Of a stretch of DNA of 64,000 bases, positions 34,739 through 44,091 are shown piece by piece. Numbering within the stretch: the stretch's first letter is position 1; each line of letters starts with the position of its first letter. The DNA comes from Desulfonatronum thiodismutans (lineage in GTDB: Bacteria > Desulfobacterota > Desulfovibrionia > Desulfovibrionales > Desulfonatronaceae): contig NZ_JPIK01000004.1 in assembly GCF_000717475.1 (NCBI RefSeq), forward strand, positions 124,001-188,000, in the 5' to 3' direction. Made by a program: the position numbers and the translations under genes. The notes below the pieces were generated by a model. It made no database searches and had not been told where the DNA came from. It worked only from the letters and a program-made list of their open reading frames with translations.

Positions 34739-37700
34739 ATGAAGCAATGTCCAATCGCGACCCGTCGACTTGGGGAACGGTTGCGGTATTTGCGTTCCCT
34801 GAAAAGCCTGACCCAGGCTGAGCTGGCTCAAAAGCTGAACATCAGTCTGAGGCAGTATTGCCGTATTGAACGGGGCGAGTCGCAGACCACCGTCGCTGTT
34901 TTGGAGCAGATTTGCGAAGCGCTGGATACCTGCATGGCCACGCTTTTTCTTGGTTCAGGCAATGAGCAAGAGGAATCGCTATCCGCGAGGATGAGACGGG
35001 GCAGAGATTATTGCGGCCATTCCACAACCGGGGTCTGGACACTTGGGAGTGACTCCCGAACAGGTCACTGGTCCGCATCTTTGTATCAACTCTTGGGCTA
35101 TAAGCCTTTTTCCGTCAAACCAACACTGAAACGCTTTCTGAAGCATGTGCATCCCGACGACCACGCCACGCTCAAGGCCTTCCTGGACACGTCAAAACGA
35201 TCCGGAGACGTGTATCGCCATCTTCTCAATATAACGACAATTTCATCTGAAAATCGACTCTGCCTTCTTTCATTTGATTATATTGCGGATAAATCTGAAA
35301 GCATTCAAAGCACTTTCGTCATTATTCAAGACTTAACAGACCGAATACAGATGGATGATGCTTTAAATGTCAACAAAGAAAAATTGGAAAAGTTTGTCCT
35401 TAATAAGAACAAAGATCTTCTAAATGCCATAGATAGGTGCAATAATGAAATTTCTGAACGTATAAATTCTGAGAAAAAGTTAGAAATATTCAAGTTAATG
35501 GTGAACAGCTCAAACAACGCCCAAGCATTTATCGACAAGAACAAAAAAATATTAATTGTCAATAATACATATGAGAATCTTGTCAACGAACCAGAAAAAA
35601 GAATTATAGGTAATAATTTCGAACTATTTTTAAAGAGAAAAATGGGCGAATATTACTATAATAAAGAAATTAAACCGTATTTTGAAAAATCGCTTCTTGA
35701 TGGAGAGACTTGCACACACAAAGGATGGACAGACGTCGGCCAATCCAGAAAATTTCTTTACAGAATCTATACCCCGTGCAGAGACGATAGTAAAAGAATA
35801 AGCGGGGTAATTATCACGTTGCATGACTTAACCCACCTCATGAGCGCGGAAGAGCAGGCACGCAAAAATGAGCAGCTCTTTCTGACCTTGGGCGAGCTGG
35901 CCCCCATTGGAATCGTCATTTCAGACCGAGAGAACAAGACGATCTACCTCAGTCCGTCATTTGAAAAAATCCTTGGCTACACACGAGAAGATATCCCCAC
36001 TATGGACGCGTGGTGGCCGTTGGCCTACCCAGACCCAAACCTGCGGGAATCAATCAAACGCAAATGGGCTGAGGACGTGGCCGCGGCCATGCGTGACCGG
36101 ACGGAAACTCCACCTTACGACATTCCCGTGACCTGCAAGGACGGTACGGTGCGGCACATGGACGTGCGCCTGAAGTCCGCCGGAGATTGCAGCGTGGTGA
36201 CGTTCACGGATCTCTCCTACCGCAAGGAGGCCGAGAAAAAACTGCGCCACGCCCGGGACATCGTGGAAAACATCCATACCAGTTTGTATGTCTATCAACT
36301 GGAAGATCTGGACAATGACCGAAGCTTACGCATGGTTGAGGCCAATCCGGCAACGGAGAAACTGACCGGGATCAAGGTCGTCGATGTCCTGGGGAAAACC
36401 ATTGATGAAAATTTCCCGGGCTTGCGGAAAACCGGCATCCCCCATCGTTTCGCCGAGGTAGTCCGAAGTCGGCAGTCGGCTGAAATTGGAGACGTCGATT
36501 ACGAGGACGACCGAGTTCGCCGGGCGGTCTTCAGCGTCAAGGCTTTTTCCTTGCCGGACAATCACCTCGGCGTTGCCTTTGAAGACATCACCGCCAGCAA
36601 ACGCGCGGAACAGATGACCGAAATCCGGCTCAGACTGATCGAATTCGCATCTGACCATTCCTTGCCTGAGCTGATGACCAGTGCATTGGACGAAATTGAA
36701 CGTTTCCTGGACAGCTCCATCAGCTTTCTGCATTTCGTGGAGCCGGACCAAAAGACCCTGTCCCTGCAGCAATGGTCCTCCGCGACCGTGGAGCGCTTCT
36801 GCAAGGCCCCGGGCCAATTGTTACACTACAACATCAACCAGGCAGGAGTCTGGGTGGAGTGCGTCCGTGAAGGCCGAGGGGTGATTCACAACGACTACGC
36901 TTCCCTGCCGAACAAGAAGGGGCTGCCGAGCGGCCATGTCGAAGTAATCCGGGAGATGGTCGTCCCGGTGCTGCGCCAGGATGTGGTCGTAGCCATACTG
37001 GGCGTAGGCAACAAACCCATGGACTACAGCCACAACGACATGGAGGAGCTGTCCTTTCTGGCCGACGTGACCTGGGAAATCATTAGGCGCAAGAAAGCGG
37101 AAACCGCACTGGCGGAAAGCCTGGCCCGCTACAACGACCTGATCACGCGAGTGCCGGTGGGCGTCTATGTTGTCTGGACCCGAGCGGACGGTCGCCATGA
37201 ATTTGAGTACGTTAGCGACCGGTGGTGCGCGATACACCAGGTTCGTCGTGAAGATGTCTTGGCCGACAGCATGGTGGCGAACAATCTTGCCCATCCCGAT
37301 GAACGGGAGGCATTTCTCGCGCGCAACCGACAGGCCCATCTCGACCGAAAACCATTCCTCTGGGAAGGGCGGTTTATTGCCGGATCGGAGGTGCGCTGGC
37401 TGCGGATCGAATCAACCTCCGTGATTTTTGACAATGGCGATGCCCGCTGGTTCGGCGTGACGCAGGACATAACCGAGCGCAAGCTGACGGAGATAGAGCT
37501 GCAAAGAAGCCGCGAACTGCTCGACTCCACGCAGGCACTCGCGAAAATCGGCGGATGGGAATGGGACGTGGCCCAACAGACCATGTATTGGACCGACGAG
37601 GCTTATCGAATCCATGGGTTCCAACCCGGCGAGGTCGAAGCCGGTTCACCGGACCACATTGCACGCAGCCTGCAATGCTATGACCCGGATGATCGCCCCG

Positions 37701-38611
37701 TTATCGTGGCGGCTTTTCAACGCTGTGTCGAGCAAGGGCAAGCCTACGATTTGGATTTCCAGATTACCAAGACCGACGGTTGTCGGATATGGATTCGAAC
37801 AATGGCGCACGCCGTTCAGGTGAACGGTCGAGTCGTCAAGATCCAGGGGAACATCTTTGATATTACTGAACGTAGAAAGACGAGGGAGGCAATCGAGCAG
37901 ATCAACCAGGAACTTCGCATATCCAATGCCGAAAAGGACAGGCTGTTCACCATCATAGCCCACGACCTCAAGGCTCCCATGGCCGGCATTCTCAGCGCAA
38001 CAGGGATGTTGGCTGACCAGGCGGAGATTTTTTCGGAGCAGGAAATCCGGCTGCTCTCCACGGAACTGCACAACAACGCCAAAAACACTTTTGCGCTCCT
38101 GGAGGACCTGCTGCAATGGTCGCGCATGAGTCAGGGCGGCATTGACTTTGATCCAGGACCATGCAGCCTGCATGATCTGATCAACATAAGCTTCTTTTCA
38201 GCCCAAGGCATGGCCAAAGACAAGGATGTCGCCATCCGTCTGGACATCCCCCAAGGTCTGACCGTTTGCGTGGACCAGCCCATGATCAACACGGTGATCC
38301 GAAACATCCTGTTCAACGCAATCAAATTCTCCCTCCGGGGCGGAGAGATCGTCATCACGGCTCAACGGAACGGGAAGACCGTGACCGTGGCTATTCAAGA
38401 CAACGGCATCGGGATGAACGAGCAGGTATTGCCTTCGGTTTTTTCCTTGCAGAAAGAGAAGCGGCATTTGGGCACGGAAGGTGAAACCGGGACCGGCCTG
38501 GGGCTGGTTTTGTGCAAGCAGTTCATTGATCGGCACGGTGGAGAAATCTGGGTGGAAAGCGAGCCGGGACAGGGTACGACCGTATTCTTTACCTTGCCTA
38601 TCGACGCTTGA
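34739..38611 (+). CDS. XRE helix-turn-helix / multi-PAS / GAF histidine kinase fusion (core type B)
   Basis: 1290 residues, no clear membrane span. Residues about 10-65 are an XRE-type HTH (RLGERLRYLRSLKSLTQAEL, then AQKLNISLRQYCRIERGES), a DNA-binding domain hardly ever found on a histidine kinase. Then PAS at about 95-200, a coiled segment, PAS at about 255-375, PAS at about 380-495, PAS at about 500-625, GAF at about 630-785, PAS at about 790-915 and PAS at about 920-1040. HisKA follows with IIAHDLKAPMAGIL, then an ATPase with NILFNAIKFS, DNGIGMN and GTGLGLVLCKQF; no receiver. Bases about 35230-35830 are strikingly AT-rich compared with the flanks, so the gene is a mosaic. Function inferred: a sensor that may bind DNA itself. 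Confidence 0.9.
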   Translation: MKQCPIATRRLGERLRYLRSLKSLTQAELAQKLNISLRQYCRIERGESQTTVAVLEQICEALDTCMATLFLGSGNEQEESLSARMRRGRDYCGHSTTGVWTLGSDSRTGHWSASLYQLLGYKPFSVKPTLKRFLKHVHPDDHATLKAFLDTSKRSGDVYRHLLNITTISSENRLCLLSFDYIADKSESIQSTFVIIQDLTDRIQMDDALNVNKEKLEKFVLNKNKDLLNAIDRCNNEISERINSEKKLEIFKLMVNSSNNAQAFIDKNKKILIVNNTYENLVNEPEKRIIGNNFELFLKRKMGEYYYNKEIKPYFEKSLLDGETCTHKGWTDVGQSRKFLYRIYTPCRDDSKRISGVIITLHDLTHLMSAEEQARKNEQLFLTLGELAPIGIVISDRENKTIYLSPSFEKILGYTREDIPTMDAWWPLAYPDPNLRESIKRKWAEDVAAAMRDRTETPPYDIPVTCKDGTVRHMDVRLKSAGDCSVVTFTDLSYRKEAEKKLRHARDIVENIHTSLYVYQLEDLDNDRSLRMVEANPATEKLTGIKVVDVLGKTIDENFPGLRKTGIPHRFAEVVRSRQSAEIGDVDYEDDRVRRAVFSVKAFSLPDNHLGVAFEDITASKRAEQMTEIRLRLIEFASDHSLPELMTSALDEIERFLDSSISFLHFVEPDQKTLSLQQWSSATVERFCKAPGQLLHYNINQAGVWVECVREGRGVIHNDYASLPNKKGLPSGHVEVIREMVVPVLRQDVVVAILGVGNKPMDYSHNDMEELSFLADVTWEIIRRKKAETALAESLARYNDLITRVPVGVYVVWTRADGRHEFEYVSDRWCAIHQVRREDVLADSMVANNLAHPDEREAFLARNRQAHLDRKPFLWEGRFIAGSEVRWLRIESTSVIFDNGDARWFGVTQDITERKLTEIELQRSRELLDSTQALAKIGGWEWDVAQQTMYWTDEAYRIHGFQPGEVEAGSPDHIARSLQCYDPDDRPVIVAAFQRCVEQGQAYDLDFQITKTDGCRIWIRTMAHAVQVNGRVVKIQGNIFDITERRKTREAIEQINQELRISNAEKDRLFTIIAHDLKAPMAGILSATGMLADQAEIFSEQEIRLLSTELHNNAKNTFALLEDLLQWSRMSQGGIDFDPGPCSLHDLINISFFSAQGMAKDKDVAIRLDIPQGLTVCVDQPMINTVIRNILFNAIKFSLRGGEIVITAQRNGKTVTVAIQDNGIGMNEQVLPSVFSLQKEKRHLGTEGETGTGLGLVLCKQFIDRHGGEIWVESEPGQGTTVFFTLPIDA

Positions 38612-38786
38612 TTGCCATGACATCTCGCGGACTTGTCGAAGACCGACGATTCCAGAGCAGCTTCTCAATTTTTGGAAAGTGTGGGAGGGTGTGCAACCCC
38701 ATCCTGATTCACCAACACACGAAAGAAGATTTTGGATAATCGCCGCGATTCGGGTTGTCCGCGACACTATTTCTCAAGGAGGACAC

Positions 38787-39974
38787 ATGAAGACCAGGCG
38801 CGTTCTGCAACCGAGGGTAGCTGGATTCCGGCTGATGCTCTGGGCTTTATTGGCGATTTCCATCAGCCTCGGCATGGACGGGCAGGTCAGGGGAGAGTCC
38901 CTGGAGCCCATCAGGATCGCATCCGCGTTCTCGGCAACGGGCCCGTTGAGCACGCAGAACGTATGGAGTTTCAGCGTCGTGCGTCTGGCAGCCCGGACGG
39001 TGAATTCCCAGGGCGGGGTTCTGGGCAGGCCCATTGAACTGATCGAGCTGGACACCCAGAGCACTCCGCTGGGAGCTCGTCAGGCTGCTCTTGAGGCGGT
39101 GCGGGCCGGGGTCACGGCCGTGATCGGACCTTCGTTCAGTTCCCAGGCCATGGCCATGGGCCCGGTGCTTCAGGAGGCCGGCATTCCGATGATTGGCACC
39201 AATACGACGGCCCCGGCGGTCACCCGGATCGGGGAGTACGTCTTTCGGGCCAGCTTCACCGACGAATCGCAGGCCATGGCCATGGCCAATTTTGCCCATG
39301 ACCACCTGAAAGCCCGAACAGTCGCGGTGCTGCACATTGTCGACGACCTCTACAGCGAGGGGTTGAGTTCCGTCTTCGTCGAACTGTTCACCGCCCTGGG
39401 CGGCAAGAGCGTGCTCCAACTGCCCTATCTTCTTTCGGACACCGACTTTTCCAGACAAATATCCATGATCAAGGAAGCCGATCCGGACTTGGTCTTTCTA
39501 CCGGGCCATGCCCGGGACTCCGGGATGATTCTCAAGCAGGCCCGGGCCATGGGACTTGCCGTCCCCTTTCTTGGAGGAGACGGCTGGAGCGCGCTGGAAG
39601 CGTACCCTCATCTCACCCCTGATTGGGGAGACGTGTACTATGCTTCCCACTGGCATTCCGCCAGGGACACGGAGCCAAGCCGGGCCTTCCAGCGCATTCT
39701 GGCCCAAGAGTTCGGGGAAGATGCATCGATGGTCCTGATTTCCGCAAGAGCCAACGATTTCGATGCCCTGGGGCTGGTGGCCGATGCGATCCGCAGGGCC
39801 GGCAGCGCGGACCCCAAAGCCGTCCGCGATGCCCTGGCCATGACCGTGAAGTATCCCGGCGTGACCGGTGAGATCAGCTTTCAGGACTCCCGTGATCCTC
39901 TGAAACCGGTCTACATCCTGCGCATCACCCAGGATGCCATTGAACATGTCACCTCCGTGGAGCCAAAGCTATGA
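38787..39974 (+). CDS. Periplasmic ligand-binding protein, LivK/branched-chain amino acid type
   Basis: 395 residues from ATG 38787, with AAGGAGG just upstream; the frame is open to 38481 but overlaps the previous gene. Signal peptide at about 1-37 (MLWALLAISISLGMDG ... GES). Type I periplasmic fold: RIASAFSATGPLSTQN, LIELDTQSTPLGARQAA, AVIGPSFSSQAMAMGPVLQE, GIPMIGTNTT, DLVFLPGHARDSGMILKQA. No ABC permease or ATPase is nearby. Instead the gene overlaps the following sensor kinase by 4 bp (ATGA), so the protein probably delivers a ligand signal to that kinase rather than serving transport. Confidence 0.9.
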   Translation: MKTRRVLQPRVAGFRLMLWALLAISISLGMDGQVRGESLEPIRIASAFSATGPLSTQNVWSFSVVRLAARTVNSQGGVLGRPIELIELDTQSTPLGARQAALEAVRAGVTAVIGPSFSSQAMAMGPVLQEAGIPMIGTNTTAPAVTRIGEYVFRASFTDESQAMAMANFAHDHLKARTVAVLHIVDDLYSEGLSSVFVELFTALGGKSVLQLPYLLSDTDFSRQISMIKEADPDLVFLPGHARDSGMILKQARAMGLAVPFLGGDGWSALEAYPHLTPDWGDVYYASHWHSARDTEPSRAFQRILAQEFGEDASMVLISARANDFDALGLVADAIRRAGSADPKAVRDALAMTVKYPGVTGEISFQDSRDPLKPVYILRITQDAIEHVTSVEPKL

Positions 39975-42900
39975 AAAAAAGCATCGCCACGCGGATGAAC
40001 AAGGACATCCTGCTGACCTTCCTGGTGATCGCGGTTCTGTTCATTTTTTTCGGTATCTTGGTCCAATTGCACTGGCGCAACGAAAACATCCGCATGGTTG
40101 TCCACCTCCTGGACACGGTGGTGACCAGGGAACAAAACAACCTGGCCAACGAACTCTTTGAGGACCGAATCAACGCCTTGAACATGCGCCTGCGGGACAT
40201 GCTCGACATCGAGCATATCGTCCGTGTCGCGCTGTACGATCAGGATCGCGGGTTTCTGACAAGCGCTTCCGGACTACACCAAGAGGGTGATGCGCTGTTG
40301 GCCGCTTCTCTGGCCGATGCCGACCTGTTCGGCACGGACGGCGCCTACCGGGTGACCGGAGGCGTGCACTCGCTCTACTTCGCCAGGCCCATCACCGCCG
40401 TGGGGGAGACCCTGGGTTGGATAGCCATTGTCTATGATCTTTCGCTGCTCAGAAAGCAGATTCTCTCCTTTTTCTTCTTTTACTCCGCCCTTCTCGCAGT
40501 GTTGCTGCTGGGCTTGCTACTTTTGCTGCGCCGACGCCTCCGGCAGTCCGTGGTTATTCCTCTCCGGCAACTGGGGGAATCCATGCGGACCATCCAGGCC
40601 GGGCAGTCCATATCACTGCGCGACTCCGAGAACGCGGACCGGGAACTGTCCGACCTGCTGGGTTCCTTCCAGGACATGGCCGTTCGATTGAGCACTTCCT
40701 ATCAAGAGCTGGACGAGACGAACAGGAGCCTGCGCACCAACGGGGAACGCGCGCTTAAGCAGCGGGCGGCCATCTCCGGACTGGCCCTGGACGAGGCCAT
40801 TGTATCCGGGGATAAGAATCTTGCTTTTGCCAGGCTGGTCCAGGTGGCCGCTGAAACAACGGCGGTCAGTCGAGCCAGTGTCTGGCTCCTGAACGAGGAC
40901 GGCGCGACCCTGAAATGCCAGGCGATTTTCCAGACGGGAACCGGCCACCTGACTCTTCTCCAGCCCTTGCATTGCGCGGAAATTCCAACCTACCTGAACA
41001 GTCTCCGTGCCGAGGGCAGGATCTCCATCGAAGATTGCCGAACCGATCCGCGAATCCAGGAAATGGCCGAGTATTTCAGTCCGCTGGGAATCTCGGCGAT
41101 GCTGGACTCGGGCATCATGATCAACGGCAAGCTGATGGGCATTGTTTGCCTGGAACACGTCGGCGGCCAAAGGCCGTGGCATCCGGACGAGGAGGCTTTT
41201 TCCAGCACCATGGCGGCCATTGCCGCCCAGATTGTTGATAATGCCCGACGCAAGCAAACGGAAACCATGCTCAGCCAGTCCGAGCAAAAGCATCGGGTCC
41301 TTTTCGAAGCGTCTCCGGATGCCATTTTCCTTTTGAAGGATGAACGGATCGTTGACTGCAATCCGCAAACCCTGAAACAGTTTGGGCGTCCGCGAGAACA
41401 ACTTTTGGGTCGCAAACCCGGTGAATTGTCCCCTGCAGTGCAGCCCGGCGGAGAGAACTCCCTGGAGCTGGCCACGCAAATTGTCCATCGTGTGGAGCAA
41501 GGACAAAACCAGGTGTTCGAGTGGCAACATGGCCGGGGTGACGGGACCGAGTTCACCGCCGAGGTGTCCCTTACCAAGATGCGCTTGCCCGACGACGACT
41601 ATATCGTCGTGTTTCTGCGCGACATCACCGAGCGCAAGCGGACCGAGAATGCCTTGGAAAAGCGCCTTGTGGCCCTTACCCAACCGCTGGACAGCTCCGA
41701 AGGGGTTGGTTTTGAGGAAATGTTCAACATTGCCGAACTGCAGCGTCTGCAAGATGATTTCGCCAAGGCAACCAAAGTGGCAGCTCTTATCACGCGTCCC
41801 GACGGTACCCCCATCACTGCGCCGTCCAACTTTTGTCGTCTGTGCACAATTATTCGTCAAACAAAAATCGGTCAGGCCAACTGCATCAAGTCTGATTCCG
41901 TATTGGGGCGCATGAACCGCAACGGTCCGGTGATACAACCTTGCCTGAGCGGCGGGCTCTGGGATGCCGGCGCAGCCATTTACGTGGGCGATCGCCACAT
42001 TGCCAACTGGTTGATCGGTCAGGTGCGTGACGAGGAGCAGGACGAAGAAAAAATTAGGGCTTATGCTCGGACCATCGGCGCCGATGAGGATGCCGCGGCA
42101 CAAGCCTTTCAAGAAGTACCCGCCATGTCTCGCCAACAGTTCAAGCAAGTTGCTGACGCGCTCTTTACACTCGCCACCCAGCTTTCAAACACTGCTCACC
42201 AAAATGTGCAGCAGGCAAGGTTCATCACCGAGCGCAAGCAGGCCGAAGAGGCGCTTTTGGAAAGCGAGGAGATGCAGCGCAGGCTCCTGCAAACCGTACC
42301 GGACCTGATCATCAGGACGGACATGGAAGGCACGATCACCTTTGTCAACGAGCAGGCGTTTCCCGGCTTGGAGAACGTTCCGGAAGCGAGCATCTACGGA
42401 AAAAGCATTTATTCCTTTTTTGTCGAGCACGACCTGCCTCGCGCACTGGAGAACGCCCGGATGCGCATCGAAAAAAGCATCGGCCCGCAACCATACCGGT
42501 TGTGTCTTGGTGAAGCCATCATTGACGCCGAGGTCAACGGCGCCGTGATCCGCGACATGGAGTCCAGGCCAGCGGGAATGGTCTACGTCATCCGCGACGT
42601 CACCGAGCGCAAGCGGGCCGAGCAGGAACAGGAGAAGCTGCAAAGTCTGTTTCTCCAGTCCCAAAAGATGGAATCCGTGGGCACCCTGGCCGGAGGCGTG
42701 GCCCATGACTTCAACAACCTGCTCCAGGTGGTTCGCGGCAACATGGAATTACTGCCGCAACAAGCCACCCTCGGCTCTCAAGCCCAGTCCCGGGTCCAGG
42801 CGGTGATCAAGGCCCTGGATCGGGCGGCCGTACTGGTCCAGCAACTGTTGCTCTTCAGTCGCAAGGCCGAGTCCAGCAAGATCCAGGTCGATCTGAACCA

Positions 42901-43819
42901 CGAAGTGCGCGAAGTGGCCAGAATGCTGGAACGGACCATCCCCAAGATGATCACCCTGGAGCTGCGTCTTGACCCCAGCGCCTGGCCCTTGACCGCCGAC
43001 CCGGTGCAGATCGAACAGATAATGCTCAACCTGGCCAGGAATGCCGTGGACGCCATGCCGGAGGGCGGAAAGCTGACCCTGGAAACGAGCAACGTGGTCC
43101 TGGACAAGGACTTCGTCAACCACCATCCGGGCTCGTCCGCCGGACCTCACGTGCTCCTGATCGTGACGGACACGGGGTACGGCATGGACGCCCAAACCCG
43201 CGAGCATATCTTCGATCCCTTCTTCACCACCAAGGAAGTGGGCAAAGGCACCGGCCTGGGTCTGGCCTCGGCATACGGCATTGCCAAGAGCCACGGCGGC
43301 TTCATCCAATGCTCCAGCGAGCCGGGCTTAGGAACGTCGTTCAGAATTTACTGGCCGGCCATGAACGAACAGGAGATCAGCCCGGCCGAAGAACCGCTGG
43401 AAAGCCCCCCTCCAGGCGGCGACGAGACCATTCTCGTGGTTGACGATGAGCCGGAAATCCGGGATTTGACCCAAGAGGCCCTGGAGGCCCTGGGCTACAC
43501 CATAAAGAACGCCGCCAGCGGAGAAGAAGCCCTGCGGATTTACCAAGAACACGGCCAAAGCCTCGACTTGGTCCTTTTGGACCTGAATATGCCGGGCATG
43601 GGAGGATATAAGTGCCTCCAGGAGTTGTCGCGGATGAATCCCTCGGTCAAAGTGGTGATCAGCAGCGGTTATTCGGCCAATGGGAATGCCGACGCGGCCC
43701 AGACGGCCGGAGCCGCGGGCTTTATCGGCAAACCGTATCAACTCAAAGATCTGGCCGCCGTGGTGCGCTGCGCGCTGGACGAACAGCGGGCCGCGCCATG
43801 CCGGGATGAGCCCGAATGA
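39971..43819 (+). CDS. Hybrid sensor kinase with GAF, PAS and PocR ligand-binding domains (core type C)
   Basis: 1282 residues. Membrane span at about 14-32, periplasmic domain at about 33-155, second span at about 158-180, HAMP-like linker at about 180-245. GAF at about 265-425, PAS at about 430-560. PocR domain at about 575-745, with Cys residues in NFCRLCTIIRQT and GQANCIKSD, often metal-binding. PAS at about 755-875, HisKA (GGVAHDFNNLLQ), ATPase (NLARNAVDAMP, DTGYGMD, GKGTGLGLA), receiver with LVLLDLNMPGMGG. It is co-translated with the binding protein before it, which likely docks on the periplasmic domain. Intact paralogue of 28905-30011. Confidence 0.92.
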   Translation: MKKSIATRMNKDILLTFLVIAVLFIFFGILVQLHWRNENIRMVVHLLDTVVTREQNNLANELFEDRINALNMRLRDMLDIEHIVRVALYDQDRGFLTSASGLHQEGDALLAASLADADLFGTDGAYRVTGGVHSLYFARPITAVGETLGWIAIVYDLSLLRKQILSFFFFYSALLAVLLLGLLLLLRRRLRQSVVIPLRQLGESMRTIQAGQSISLRDSENADRELSDLLGSFQDMAVRLSTSYQELDETNRSLRTNGERALKQRAAISGLALDEAIVSGDKNLAFARLVQVAAETTAVSRASVWLLNEDGATLKCQAIFQTGTGHLTLLQPLHCAEIPTYLNSLRAEGRISIEDCRTDPRIQEMAEYFSPLGISAMLDSGIMINGKLMGIVCLEHVGGQRPWHPDEEAFSSTMAAIAAQIVDNARRKQTETMLSQSEQKHRVLFEASPDAIFLLKDERIVDCNPQTLKQFGRPREQLLGRKPGELSPAVQPGGENSLELATQIVHRVEQGQNQVFEWQHGRGDGTEFTAEVSLTKMRLPDDDYIVVFLRDITERKRTENALEKRLVALTQPLDSSEGVGFEEMFNIAELQRLQDDFAKATKVAALITRPDGTPITAPSNFCRLCTIIRQTKIGQANCIKSDSVLGRMNRNGPVIQPCLSGGLWDAGAAIYVGDRHIANWLIGQVRDEEQDEEKIRAYARTIGADEDAAAQAFQEVPAMSRQQFKQVADALFTLATQLSNTAHQNVQQARFITERKQAEEALLESEEMQRRLLQTVPDLIIRTDMEGTITFVNEQAFPGLENVPEASIYGKSIYSFFVEHDLPRALENARMRIEKSIGPQPYRLCLGEAIIDAEVNGAVIRDMESRPAGMVYVIRDVTERKRAEQEQEKLQSLFLQSQKMESVGTLAGGVAHDFNNLLQVVRGNMELLPQQATLGSQAQSRVQAVIKALDRAAVLVQQLLLFSRKAESSKIQVDLNHEVREVARMLERTIPKMITLELRLDPSAWPLTADPVQIEQIMLNLARNAVDAMPEGGKLTLETSNVVLDKDFVNHHPGSSAGPHVLLIVTDTGYGMDAQTREHIFDPFFTTKEVGKGTGLGLASAYGIAKSHGGFIQCSSEPGLGTSFRIYWPAMNEQEISPAEEPLESPPPGGDETILVVDDEPEIRDLTQEALEALGYTIKNAASGEEALRIYQEHGQSLDLVLLDLNMPGMGGYKCLQELSRMNPSVKVVISSGYSANGNADAAQTAGAAGFIGKPYQLKDLAAVVRCALDEQRAAPCRDEPE

Positions 43820-43820
43820 T

Positions 43821-43885
43821 CCAACCCGGTGCTGATGAAAGACCTGGGAAAAGCCTTGGAGAAGATCATTCGACATCCGGTCTAA
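43821..43885 (+). pseudogene. Relic of a receiver-domain C-terminus
   Basis: 65 bp after the kinase stop encode [17 protein letters not shown] followed by a stop. It matches the last residues of the kinases at 30039-32240 ([17 protein letters not shown]) and 26070-28862. It is all that is left here of a downstream type A kinase. Confidence 0.8.
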
Positions 43886-44091
43886 GCCATGCCGCTGCCG
43901 CGAAACGGGCCAACGCTCCGTGAGGATGGCCGAGCTCCAGCCAAACCATAACGGAGCATTGCATGTCCCCATCAACACATCCAAAGTTTGAAATGGAGGT
44001 TCTTGATTAATCAACAAATCCCGCGTAATTCTCTTTTTTTGAGGGAGAAAAGCACCAACTCTTCGCCTTTCACGAAGGAGAACACTACTCA

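Noticed and set aside
38481..38786. Open frame upstream of the LivK-type binding protein (would add 102 residues)
   Set aside because: It overlaps the end of the XRE-kinase gene, lacks a signal peptide at its start, and a strong AAGGAGG site with a signal peptide marks ATG 38787 as the start.
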